DNA of 27,944 bases from a virus, in IMG/VR virus record IMGVR_UViG_3300044675_001380, positions 1 through 27,944 of that record; one strand, 5' to 3'. Shown in pieces: positions 16,463-23,207 of the stretch. The stretch's first letter is position 1; every line of letters starts with the position of its first letter. Made by a program: the position numbers and the translations under genes. Below the pieces are notes generated by a model. It was given only the letters and a program-made list of their open reading frames with translations, was not told the origin of the DNA and made no database searches.

Positions 16463-16965
16463 GGCTTGTAAAATATAGACAAGCACCTTCCACGCTCGTC
16501 TGCTGTGGTTTTGTTTTCGGGGTAGCCTAAGTCTTTAATAAAGCCAGCTAAGTCTATTTGGTCGGTGTCGTGAATGATAAACGTACCGCCTGACTTTACC
16601 TTTTCCCAAAATAAAAGCAATTCAGGCACTACCGATTGTCCGTGCTGCGCATCGTGCATTATCATTTCGACTGGCTCAATCCAATTTAGAACCTTTGCGC
16701 TCTCGCACATTGCTGCGGTGTTTACTATACAACTGTGGCTTTCCAGCAAATCGGTTACTTTGTCTAAGTAGTCAATATGAATATCAACTAAAGAAACTTC
16801 CATTTTAGCCAAACCCATAGCTAAAGCAGAGTGACCTTGAAAGCAGCCGATGTCCAATGCGTGACCTTTTAGCCTTTTCGCTTCGTCATACACTTGCAAA
16901 ATGTGTTCCTTTGCTGTCACCCACGGATGGGAGTAGTCTAATTTTTCTAAGATTTTGCGTTCCAT
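16459..16965 (-). CDS. Class I SAM-dependent methyltransferase (Methyltransf_24-like), 168 aa
   Basis: Motif I is ALDIGCFQGHSALAMG (residues 36-51). The acidic residue after the second strand is in SLVDIHIDYL, and motif IV-like is EMIMHDAQHGQSV. FWEKVKSGGTFIIHDTDQID follows. This is the pattern of small Methyltransf_24 enzymes that methylate sugars or small molecules. It lies immediately downstream of two glycosyltransferase-like genes and is coupled to them by overlap, so it may methylate the sugar they attach. The acceptor is unknown. Its stop overlaps the chaperone start. Confidence 0.75.
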   Translation of the reverse strand: MERKILEKLDYSHPWVTAKEHILQVYDEAKRLKGHALDIGCFQGHSALAMGLAKMEVSLVDIHIDYLDKVTDLLESHSCIVNTAAMCESAKVLNWIEPVEMIMHDAQHGQSVVPELLLFWEKVKSGGTFIIHDTDQIDLAGFIKDLGYPENKTTADERGRCLSIFYKP

Positions 16966-17540
16966 ATTACGTGGTTTATTCTTTGAATTGGGTATTTATC
17001 TCTAAGCACTAAATTAGTCAAAATAGATTGGTCGTGCCTATGCTCTTTAAAATCGGGATGGTTAGGGATTTGGCTTGGCGCATCGTTCACTAAGTGATCG
17101 TCTTGCATCCACTTTGCCCACTCCTCAACAAGTGCAATGTTTTCATCGTTTGCCCTTAGACCTATCAAGCCAGCTTCTAACTGGTGGTCTATTCTCTCAA
17201 TGCAAGGCAGCATCCCCATTGCCTCTAAGCAGTCGGCTTTAGTCCATTCTCTATGCAAGTACCCACGGCTGACGAATAGATTATCCGAAACGACAACATA
17301 GGCATTCAGCCACTTCCAAAAATCCTCGGTGTGGTAATCGCCAGCATCAATGTAAAGGATAAAATCGCCCTTGTTTTCCTGCATTGTGTTTAGGATTATT
17401 TCAGGCTTCCACCTCCAATAGTTGTCACCCCTTCCGTTTGGTGATTCATTGCTGTAAGTTTTTAAAGGCAGTCCGTTTGTGAATTGGGTTGCTGCCAACT
17501 CTCGCCATTTACCGCTTCCGTAGTTTATCACCTTAATCAT
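16947..17540 (-). CDS. Glycosyltransferase-like protein (GT-A type), 197 aa
   Basis: Recognisable motifs are KVINYGSGKWRELAA at the start, the RGDNYWRWKPEIILN segment, the candidate metal-binding acidic motif FILYIDAGDYH (residues about 60-70) and EHRHDQSILTNLVL near the C-terminus, a signature of eukaryote-like and phage GT-A enzymes. It probably transfers a single sugar from a nucleotide sugar. It overlaps the preceding gene by ATGA and the following methyltransferase by 19 nt. The substrate is not deducible. Confidence 0.7.
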   Translation of the reverse strand: MIKVINYGSGKWRELAATQFTNGLPLKTYSNESPNGRGDNYWRWKPEIILNTMQENKGDFILYIDAGDYHTEDFWKWLNAYVVVSDNLFVSRGYLHREWTKADCLEAMGMLPCIERIDHQLEAGLIGLRANDENIALVEEWAKWMQDDHLVNDAPSQIPNHPDFKEHRHDQSILTNLVLRDKYPIQRINHVIWNAKS

Positions 17541-18199
17541 AGCAGTTTGTATTTTATATCTTGGTATCTATCGCCTCTGCCTTGCGTTCCGTGTGAATCA
17601 GCGTAGAGGTGGGTAAGACCACCAGCAGCCGTAACCTTGAATTGAAAGTATGCGCTGCAATATCGTTCAACGATGTGACCAGCTTGCGGATGCTCTGGAT
17701 CTAAGTCACTCTCCATTAAAGCCTTGACAAATGTGTTAATCCTTTCTGCAAACAAAGTGTAATTGGAGGTCATTGGTAAAGGATCGTTCGTGACCGATAT
17801 TTCCAGCTTTCTTAATTCGGTCTTTATTCCGTTGTAGTTCCACCAAGTATTGTCAGCGTAAGGATGCCAAAAGTAACCAGCCGAAGCCATTGGCTGCTTC
17901 CATCCCAATAAGTTTACATCGTACTCAAATAGGTTAACGATGTCGGCTGTGATTAGTCCGTTTCGTGCTATGGCATACCAGCCAGTCCAAGCCACTAAAT
18001 TAGGGTAGTGTTCGATATTATTAGGTAGGTTTCGTGCTACAATCACTTTCTTTTCTCCGACAAACTGGTCTAATAGGTCAACTGGTCGCTGCCCTAAAAA
18101 CACATATTGGACATCGGGCAATTGGTCAAACTTGCCAGCCTCAATGTAGTCTAAGACAATCTGCTGGTCGTGTACGAAAATAAAGGTCTGCGCTTTCAT
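17537..18199 (-). CDS. Putative glycosyltransferase-like protein, 220 aa
   Basis: The protein starts MKAQTFIFVHDQQIVLDYIE, contains an acidic cluster in NLFEYDVNLLGWKQP that could serve as a DxD-type site (residues about 110-120), and ends with a GHIVERYCSAYF helix and SHGTQGRGDRYQDI. The architecture is like small GT-A enzymes but no motif is decisive. ATG at 18199 overlaps the TGA of the 62-aa gene by 4 nt, so it is preferred over a start at 18229. Genes 18384-16459 form one coupled cassette. Confidence 0.55.
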   Translation of the reverse strand: MKAQTFIFVHDQQIVLDYIEAGKFDQLPDVQYVFLGQRPVDLLDQFVGEKKVIVARNLPNNIEHYPNLVAWTGWYAIARNGLITADIVNLFEYDVNLLGWKQPMASAGYFWHPYADNTWWNYNGIKTELRKLEISVTNDPLPMTSNYTLFAERINTFVKALMESDLDPEHPQAGHIVERYCSAYFQFKVTAAGGLTHLYADSHGTQGRGDRYQDIKYKLL

Positions 18200-18384
18200 T
18201 CGTTCGGCTTTAGGTTGTAGGCTACGCAAATAACTTCTTTCAAAGTAGCCGTTTGACGAATGTCACCTACTTGCGTTCGGTCAAGTATTATTTTGTCAGG
18301 GTTAAGCCAATCAATCTTATGGTGGTGTCGTGCCAGTATTTCCTTGCATTGCTGCTGCGTTAATGGGTAGGGTTCGTGTTTCAT
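18196..18384 (-). CDS. Small hypothetical protein, 62 aa
   Basis: A 62-aa protein starting MKHEPYPLTQQQCKEILARH, with a His/Lys-rich helix and a C-terminal AYNLKPNE. It lies 11 nt after the large terminase stop and is preceded by AAACGACAACGAG. It is coupled to the following glycosyltransferase-like gene. Its compact size and N-terminal helix could fit a small regulator. Nothing in the sequence proves a function. Confidence 0.55.
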   Translation of the reverse strand: MKHEPYPLTQQQCKEILARHHHKIDWLNPDKIILDRTQVGDIRQTATLKEVICVAYNLKPNE

Positions 18385-18395
18385 CTCGTTGTCGT

Positions 18396-19626
18396 TTACG
18401 CCTGCAATATAAAATATTTTCCCGAATTAGCCACCTTTAATTTATTGAGTGCCACATATCTAAGCGCATCAATAGCGTGGTTTTGGAAATCTACTGGCTC
18501 GTCAAGCATTTTGCCATTCTTGTCTTGCTTCCACTTGTATTCTCTAAATTCCTTAATAAGATTCACGCTGTTTTTAGTAACGTGTATCTTTTGCCTTCTT
18601 AATATGTCAATTGAGTTGCGTATGCTATCAGCCCCCTTTTTTGCTGGATGTATGTTAAACCCAAGCCTATGAACTTCTTCAATGCTTTTTGGCTCTGCGC
18701 TGTCTGCAATTATTTCTTGCGTTCGGTTTATAGCCATTGATTTCATTTTTGATGCTATATCTTGATTGGTCAAATTTCTTTCATAAATTAATTCTTCAAC
18801 ATACAAATCATCTCCCTTTTTCCATACAGCAATTAAAGCAGTTGGATCATTGGTAAATCCCCAGTCTAATCCAAGCGAAACAAACTTGCAATTGATTCTA
18901 TCAATGTCATCAACTTGTTCCCAATTCTCAAAAACAGCCCCTTGAAGCGTTCCAATTTGACCAAGGCCATACACCTTCCACCAATTAGCCCAATATTCAG
19001 ATGTCTTTGCTTTTTCCCTTGCTTGCTCTATGTCTTTTTTAATTGTGTCAGGAAGCGCCTCGTTATCTAAATAATTTAAAACAATTAATTCGGAATCAGG
19101 CTCTTTTAAAACTTCGGTATGCGCCCAAAATTCAGCAGTTGGATTAAAGTCCAACCAAATATCTTCACTTGTTCTTATTGCTAATTGATGATATGATTCA
19201 AAAGTTATGTTGTTGCACTCATTGATATAAAGAACCTGCCTTCTTGCGCCTCGTAATTTTTCTTCTTGGTCTGCAGAAAAAAACTCAATATAACTTCCAT
19301 TGCTAAATCTATAAGTCAACAATGTACTATTCCAGCCTTCATTTCTCCATCGATTTGTGGCTACCATTATTTTCTTAAAATCCTTAATCGCACCCCGTCG
19401 AAGATGAGGTATAGATTCCGAAACAACGCTAATTTCTTTTAGCGATGCACGTGCTGCCAAATCTATTAAAATAGGCAATATTCCAAACGTCTTTCCAATT
19501 CACCCCCTCCGTTGCCAAAGGGGGTTAACGCCCTGCAGATGTTCCACCCTGGACTACTTTCTTTCGGGCGGTCATCTGCAGTAGCTTGTTTATTGCGCTT
19601 GTGCGTATAAATGTTTGTACTCCCAT
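18396..19626 (-). CDS. terL: Large terminase subunit (TerL); frame split by a 37-nt insert within Walker A
   Basis: The packaging motor ATPase/nuclease. The first 32 codons (19626-19531) read MGVQTFIRTSAINKLL, then QMTARKKVVQGGTSAG. Then follow 37 nt that are out of frame. The remaining 365 codons (19493-18396) begin KTFGILPILIDLAARA. Joining them restores the Walker A motif GGTSAGKT and a 397-aa protein of normal length. Later motifs are VVSESIPHLRRGA, RQVLYINECNN (Walker B region), GLDWGFTNDPTA, IIADSAEPKSIEE and FQNHAIDALRY (nuclease acidic residues). The 5' end overlaps the HNH gene by 37 nt. Without removal or bypass of the insert no Walker A-containing protein can be made. An internal TTG at 19478 would yield an ATPase-dead fragment. 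Confidence 0.85.
19494..19530 (-). other. 37-nt out-of-frame insert in Walker A codons; candidate translational bypass element
   Basis: Between Gly codon GGG (19533-19531) and Lys codon AAG (19493-19491) lie 37 nt. They contain TAA (19527-19525) in the upstream frame and TGA in the downstream frame. A strong hairpin occupies 19525-19502: 7 Watson-Crick pairs (ACCCCCT/AGGGGGT), two G-U, one G-C and a GCAA tetraloop. The insert ends with GGA, which could be the landing codon for tRNA-Gly. GGAGG (19510-19506), an SD-like sequence, precedes it. All these are properties of the T4 gene 60 bypass sequence. An inactivating insertion or an assembly error is possible. Confidence 0.6.
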
Positions 19627-20159
19627 TTGTATCCGTATGCTGTTTTGTATCGTTTTTCTTTTTTGCAACACTTAATAATACCAACGGTATTATAGCCTTG
19701 TTCACGCAATATTTGCTTTATACTTCCCCATTCTTTTATAATCTTTCCATTTATATCTAACTGCAACACAGCAAGGCTTTGTGGATTGTCTTTTCCCTTT
19801 GCCTTGATATTTAAACCGGTATCAAAAGAATGTTTAATATTTTCGCTTGGTGTAGCCCACTCTAAATTAGAAACGCAATTGTTTATCTTGTTGCCATCTT
19901 TGTGATTAATTTGGCTCTTCAATTCTTTATTTGTAATAAAGGCAAATCCCACAAGCCTATGAACCATATGGTATTTTCTCTCTCCGTTTTTAAACAGCTT
20001 GACTTGATAATACCCAGCCCCCTTTAATCTTAGCGTGATTGGTTTTGCAACACAATGCTGGGGGTTTGTTGAATTTCCATTACCCTTGCTTCTTACGTTT
20101 CCGATATTAGAAACCTCGTAAAGCCCCTCGTATCCAATTATATCTTTCCATTTTTCCAT
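19590..20159 (-). CDS. HNH homing endonuclease (NUMOD4-HNH-NUMOD1), 189 aa
   Basis: Residues 1-25 (WKDIIGYEGLYEVSNIGNVR) are a NUMOD4 domain. Residues 64-110 are the HNH nuclease, with MVHRLVGFAF, QINHKDGNKINN and NLEWATPSENIKH supplying the His and Asn residues. Residues 129-182 form a NUMOD1-type DNA-binding tail ending AYGYKWEYK. It is a free-standing homing endonuclease that nicks or cuts an intron-less target and spreads its own gene. It is inserted between small and large terminase genes, and the large terminase start lies inside its last codons. TATATTTG stands 2 nt before its ATG region (20170-20163). Confidence 0.9.
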   Translation of the reverse strand: MEKWKDIIGYEGLYEVSNIGNVRSKGNGNSTNPQHCVAKPITLRLKGAGYYQVKLFKNGERKYHMVHRLVGFAFITNKELKSQINHKDGNKINNCVSNLEWATPSENIKHSFDTGLNIKAKGKDNPQSLAVLQLDINGKIIKEWGSIKQILREQGYNTVGIIKCCKKEKRYKTAYGYKWEYKHLYAQAQ

Positions 20160-20162
20160 TTA

Positions 20163-20170
20163 CAAATATA
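20163..20170 (-). promoter_or_regulatory. TATATTTG, possible -7 promoter box of the HNH gene
   Basis: This is a perfect TAnnTTTG match, but no TTTG is found 17-21 nt upstream and the start codon at 20159 is very close, so it may be chance in an AT-rich spacer. Confidence 0.25.
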
Positions 20171-20200
20171 ATTGTTTTTCCGTTAACTTTTACCACCTTG

Positions 20201-20620
20201 CTAAGATTCGGGAAATAAAGGCTGTTCTTGTTTGATTTCTGTTTGTTGCTTATCTACCAAGTTGTTTAAACGCTGCGTAATGCTCGCATTGTATTGACCT
20301 ACCATGCCACCTTCAATTTGATCTTGGCGAATTGCACGCCTAATACGTGAACAGATAGCAACATATTCTAAATACCTATTATCACGATTTTCAAAATACT
20401 GACCTAAATCTTGCGCTATTTCGTTGTCAGCACACCAATTTTCAAAGCCCTCCATTGTCAATGGGGTTTCAAGCAACTCATAATCTTTGTTGCCATCTTT
20501 GCCAACAAACACCATTTTCTTTCGAGGGTTAGATTTAGTCTGCTTTCGGTAAGACTCAAAATGTTCCCATAACCTTTCAGGTGTTTCAATGTATTTTGTT
20601 CTTCCTGCTGCTGTTCCCAT
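20201..20620 (-). CDS. terS: Small terminase subunit (TerS), 139 aa
   Basis: The motif series TPERLWEHFESYRKQTKSNP, ETPLTMEGFENWC, YLEYVAICSRIRRAIRQDQI and VGQYNASITQRLNNLVDK is that of the DNA-packaging small-terminase family I know in Bacteroidota phages. The final residues (EQPLFPES) are a typical disordered tail. It recognises phage DNA and delivers it to the large subunit. Its ATG shares one base with the stop of a 46-aa gene (TAATG). In ordinary genomes TerL follows directly, but here the HNH gene intervenes. Confidence 0.85.
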   Translation of the reverse strand: MGTAAGRTKYIETPERLWEHFESYRKQTKSNPRKKMVFVGKDGNKDYELLETPLTMEGFENWCADNEIAQDLGQYFENRDNRYLEYVAICSRIRRAIRQDQIEGGMVGQYNASITQRLNNLVDKQQTEIKQEQPLFPES

Positions 20621-20760
20621 TATAGCTTGTCTATTAGTTCGCTTATCTTATCGATTAACTTCTGCTTTACTTCATACGCATTATCTACCTCCGTGTCGCA
20701 GATAGCCTCCAGCGTATTAGTCAGGATTTGTATTACGTTTGCTGCTTCGCTTGGGGACAT
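20620..20760 (-). CDS. Small hypothetical protein, 46 aa
   Basis: The gene reads MSPSEAANVIQILTNTLEAI and ends KISELIDKL. It overlaps the previous gene by 44 nt in another frame and its TAA shares a base with the small-terminase ATG, which supports translation. The sequence is helical with regularly spaced hydrophobic residues, like a small coiled coil. Function is unknown. Being coupled to TerS it may be a packaging helper, which is speculation. Confidence 0.55.
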   Translation of the reverse strand: MSPSEAANVIQILTNTLEAICDTEVDNAYEVKQKLIDKISELIDKL

Positions 20761-21019
20761 CTGCTTTGACTTTAGCCTCTTGTGAAACAATTACCGGTGC
20801 GCTTTTAGTTTCGTAATTATCAAAAGCAACCATCAATTTTGTAAGTGCTTCGATAACGCAAGCCTGGCACCAGTTGTTAAAGCCACCTCCGTAAAGTTCT
20901 CCGTGTACCTTCTGCATCATTTGTGCGACATCGTGCGGTATAGATACACTACCCACAGCGTGGTATTGGTCAAGGTAAGGTCGTGCTGCCCTTAGTTGTA
21001 GATATTGGTCTTGGTTCAT
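20717..21019 (-). CDS. Hypothetical phage protein, 100 aa
   Basis: A start at 21019 (MNQDQYLQLRAARPYLDQYH) is chosen because it overlaps the TGA of the membrane-protein gene by 4 nt. Longer starts add residues that are only the other frame of that gene. The protein has a Cys near CQACVIEALTKLMVAFDNYE and a lysine-rich C-terminus (KVKADVPKRSSKRN). I do not recognise a family. Confidence 0.65.
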   Translation of the reverse strand: MNQDQYLQLRAARPYLDQYHAVGSVSIPHDVAQMMQKVHGELYGGGFNNWCQACVIEALTKLMVAFDNYETKSAPVIVSQEAKVKADVPKRSSKRNTNPD

Positions 21020-21240
21020 TTTAGTAAAGTTTTTTGTGCCATTGCTGCAAACCACATTGCTCCAAACCCTACGGCTGGTGCGTAAAAAGATGGCTCGACT
21101 AATAAAGAGGTAATCAAGCCAAACCAAAAAGCCATACAAACTTGGCAGTTCAAAGGCTTACCCTTTAGCTTGAAGCCTGCTAACATAACAAATGAATAGC
21201 CAGCCAAGCCAGCAAGTGCGCTAATAATTAAGTGCTGCAT
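21016..21240 (-). CDS. Small membrane protein with CxxC motif, 74 aa
   Basis: Two or three hydrophobic segments are visible: residues 4-23 (LIISALAGLAGYSFVML), 33-48 (CMAFWFGLITSLLV) and 54-68 (APAVGFGAMWFAAMA). The motif NCQVCMAFWFGL resembles the CxxCxxFW signature of DUF1360-type small membrane proteins. A holin-like function is conceivable because no other lysis gene is visible, but the CxxC argues for something else. It overlaps the sigma-like gene by 20 nt. Confidence 0.65.
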   Translation of the reverse strand: MQHLIISALAGLAGYSFVMLAGFKLKGKPLNCQVCMAFWFGLITSLLVEPSFYAPAVGFGAMWFAAMAQKTLLK

Positions 21241-21775
21241 CCTTTAATGATTTATAAATGGTGTCTAAGTTATGACAAACGGTTCGATAAGGAATGCCAG
21301 TCAATCGGCTGACCGCTCGTTTGTTCCTTAATTGTAAATGTAAGTCTAAGAGTTTTTGTTCGTAGGGAAACTCACTTTCGTTGTTCAGTCTAAGATAAGC
21401 CACCTCTAAGCGGTCAATCTTCCCTTGGGTTTCCAAGTCCTTTTGATAGTCGTAATCGGGTGCGGTTAAATCTATTCCGTGGCTTTCAAGATACGATTCG
21501 ACTGGCATTTCGCCTACTTGCCCTAAATGATTAATCGGAATAACCTCATCACGATTTCGGTACTTCTTGTGAAAGCTGGAGTTTTTAGAGTTGGCAAAGT
21601 TCATCACTATTCTAACAACGTAAAACCTAAAATACCCTTTGTCGTGCGCTTCTAAAATCTTGGCTTCGGGTTTCTCAAAAAGACAAAGCAGCACCTCTTG
21701 ACATAAATCGTCAGAGTAAGTGCTGCCTATTGACTTGCAAGCCTTCATCAGTTCGCCTGAATCATAAAGCTGCAT
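21221..21775 (-). CDS. RNA polymerase sigma-factor-like protein (phage late regulator?), about 184 aa
   Basis: The N-terminal part contains SDDLCQEVLLCLFEKPEAKI and FRFYVVRIVMNFANSKNSSF, a layout of sigma region 2 in ECF-type factors. The C-terminal part, LLDLHLQLRNKRAVSRLTGI followed by PYRTVCHNLDTIYKSLK, is a helix-turn-helix like sigma region 4. It may direct host RNA polymerase to late phage promoters. Start: a GTG at 21796 gives 191 aa, but a promoter-like TTG-N18-TATATTAG places initiation near 21795, which favours ATG at 21775. Located just ahead of the packaging and virion genes, as expected for a late regulator. Confidence 0.7.
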   Translation of the reverse strand: MQLYDSGELMKACKSIGSTYSDDLCQEVLLCLFEKPEAKILEAHDKGYFRFYVVRIVMNFANSKNSSFHKKYRNRDEVIPINHLGQVGEMPVESYLESHGIDLTAPDYDYQKDLETQGKIDRLEVAYLRLNNESEFPYEQKLLDLHLQLRNKRAVSRLTGIPYRTVCHNLDTIYKSLKDAALNY

Positions 21776-21801
21776 TATGATTTGCCGTGCTTTCACGGCT
21801 G

Positions 21802-21830
21802 CTAATATAGTTATTTTATTTGATTTCCAA
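21802..21830 (-). promoter_or_regulatory. Candidate promoter of sigma-like gene
   Basis: TTG (21830-21828) is followed after 18 nt by TATATTAG (21809-21802), one or two bases off the TAnnTTTG consensus. The spacer lies in the 50-nt gap between two genes. Confidence 0.3.
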
Positions 21831-21846
21831 CTCTTTAGCTTTTTAA

Positions 21847-22071
21847 TTACAATTTGTCTTTGCCTCCGTAGGCTTGTTCGTAATGCTGGTTAAATGTGTC
21901 ATTAGATACTTCACCCGAACAAAAATCTCTATGGGCAAAGTAGCAGCCTAACATCTGCTGCTTCTCCATTGCTTTGGCTTGTTCAAATAAATAATGTGTT
22001 TGTTGTATTTGATTATCTATAAGAATTTTTAATAATTGTTCATGCAACCACTCTACTGCTGTTTGTTTCAT
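21847..22071 (-). CDS. Hypothetical phage protein, 74 aa
   Basis: The protein starts MKQTAVEWLHEQLLKILIDN, a start shared by many small proteins of Bacteroidota phages. It is helical and amphipathic with no catalytic motif. It overlaps the DUF3310 gene by ATGA. I would expect it in the early region but cannot assign a role. Confidence 0.7.
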   Translation of the reverse strand: MKQTAVEWLHEQLLKILIDNQIQQTHYLFEQAKAMEKQQMLGCYFAHRDFCSGEVSNDTFNQHYEQAYGGKDKL

Positions 22072-22370
22072 ATCTCTTTGGTTTTAAATGTTTCCAACTC
22101 TTTAGCTTTTTTTTCGTACCAAAGAGCCTTCTCTATATCCTTAACCGCATCGTCTTTATGACCTGCCCTCATTCTATATTTAAATGAATTAAGCAAGCAA
22201 AAATGAATAACAGCTTCTTTGCCGTAAATAGATAGCATCATATCAATGACCTCAATCGGCTGCTGGTTGTAGTGCGGTTCTTTCTCTACCAGCTTAAAAT
22301 CGTTAGGGTGGTAGTTTGTATGATTAGGCTGGTCATAAAGCACGCCCGTAGGTACGTGAATGTATTTCAT
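22068..22370 (-). CDS. DUF3310-family phage protein, 100 aa
   Basis: The motif PHYNQQPIEVIDMMLSIYGK, then LLNSFKYRMRAGHKDDAVKD and IEKALWYEKKAKELE, is the classic signature of DUF3310 (sometimes labelled nucleotide kinase-like, SaV). These proteins are found in the early or nucleotide-metabolism regions of phages. Their reaction is not established. Its 3' end contains the 21-nt stretch repeated at 21824-21844. Confidence 0.8.
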   Translation of the reverse strand: MKYIHVPTGVLYDQPNHTNYHPNDFKLVEKEPHYNQQPIEVIDMMLSIYGKEAVIHFCLLNSFKYRMRAGHKDDAVKDIEKALWYEKKAKELETFKTKEI

Positions 22371-22810
22371 ATTTTAGCGTTTAGTTGTTGCAATTTTAAC
22401 TCCTCCAAGCTGTCAAGAAACGACTGCCTTAACTCAATAGCATCGTTGACTATCTTCTTGGCTTCCCCCGTGTATCCTTTGTCCATACACTCCTTTGCTG
22501 CAAATAGCTTCTCTAAGACTTTATCTCCGTAGCCCTTTCCAAGTTCTACATTATTAATCCATCGAAACTGCCCATCGTTAATCGCAAGCGAATCATTTAC
22601 CGCATCCCTTGCGTGGAGTAAGGTAGTGCGGTCACGATTAAAAGGCAACGCCATCGCTTCTTGCTTTAGTTTAGAGCAGTGCTTCATAACTAAATACTGC
22701 GCTCCATGGCGTGCGTTTACTATCTCTTGCTTTCTTGACTTGCCCAGCATTTGCTGGATGCTTACCCCTCGGTAGATAGCTACCCTTTCGATTATTTCAT
22801 TCGGTGTCAT
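22367..22810 (-). CDS. DnaA C-terminal-domain-like DNA-binding protein, 147 aa
   Basis: Residues 1-70 include TPNEIIERVAIYRGVSIQQM, SRKQEIVNARHGAQYLVMKH and RDRTTLLHARDAVND. This matches DnaA domain IV: the helix-turn-helix followed by the R-x-x-E/R-x-V-x-A-R motif that contacts DnaA boxes. No ATPase domain is present. It may bind origin-like sites on phage DNA or act as a regulator. ATG at 22810 is used because earlier starts run into the other frame of the upstream gene. Confidence 0.75.
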   Translation of the reverse strand: MTPNEIIERVAIYRGVSIQQMLGKSRKQEIVNARHGAQYLVMKHCSKLKQEAMALPFNRDRTTLLHARDAVNDSLAINDGQFRWINNVELGKGYGDKVLEKLFAAKECMDKGYTGEAKKIVNDAIELRQSFLDSLEELKLQQLNAKI

Positions 22811-23033
22811 CGTTTGTCCTTTCAGTCTTTTTGTATTTCTTGTTAAACCACATCTCAAAGGATGCCTTTGGTGTTGATTGCCCCTCCATAAATGCAAGCG
22901 TTAAATGCTCTCGTTCGTGTACCGCTGCTTGTTTTAGTAAGCCGATAACGACTTGCTTTATACTCGAAGCGTTTAGCACTTCGGTCGGTAGGTCGGCAAT
23001 CACTTCGATTGCCAATTCAATAGGTGTTTTCAT
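22797..23033 (-). CDS. Hypothetical phage protein, 78 aa
   Basis: The protein starts MKTPIELAIEVIADLPTEVL and has a helical N-terminal region, HEREHLTLAFMEGQSTP and a basic end (FNKKYKKTERTND). The HER-E-x2-x-AF-x-G pattern followed by a WFNKKYKK-type end is familiar from small Bacteroidota phage proteins. Function is unknown. ATG overlaps the preceding stop by 4 nt. Confidence 0.65.
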   Translation of the reverse strand: MKTPIELAIEVIADLPTEVLNASSIKQVVIGLLKQAAVHEREHLTLAFMEGQSTPKASFEMWFNKKYKKTERTNDDTE

Positions 23034-23206
23034 TTGTCTTTAGTGTTAAAGGTTTCATTAAAATATTGATTTGATTTGCCCTCAAATGCCTTCTTTCTAT
23101 TCTCTAATTCACACTGCAAATCAACAATGTACTCTTGTAATAAATTAGTAGGAATGCCCTTTAATCCATTAGACTCCCATTCGATTAATCCTTCTAAATA
23201 TTTCAT
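23030..23206 (-). CDS. Small hypothetical protein, 58 aa
   Basis: ATG at 23206 (MKYLEGLIEWESNGLKGIPT) is preferred to a TTG at 23215. The sequence is acidic in the middle (LQEYIVDLQCELENRKKA) and looks like a helical pair. It is 1 nt after a small membrane-protein gene and is coupled to the 78-aa gene. No family is recognised. Confidence 0.6.
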   Translation of the reverse strand: MKYLEGLIEWESNGLKGIPTNLLQEYIVDLQCELENRKKAFEGKSNQYFNETFNTKDK

Positions 23207-23207
23207 A

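Noticed and set aside
19494-19530. Group I or II intron, or ordinary programmed frameshift, as the explanation of the TerL gap
   Set aside because: 37 nt is far too short for a self-splicing intron, and stop codons in both relevant frames rule out a single frameshift.
19466-19705. A 79-aa minus-strand frame running through the HNH 3' end and the 37-nt insert
   Set aside because: It is the third frame there; it matches neither TerL nor HNH, and composition is not protein-like. It shows only that two shifts would be needed to pass the insert.
21016-21240. Holin
   Set aside because: Membrane segments fit, but the CxxCxxFW motif points to another small membrane family and no endolysin is next to it.
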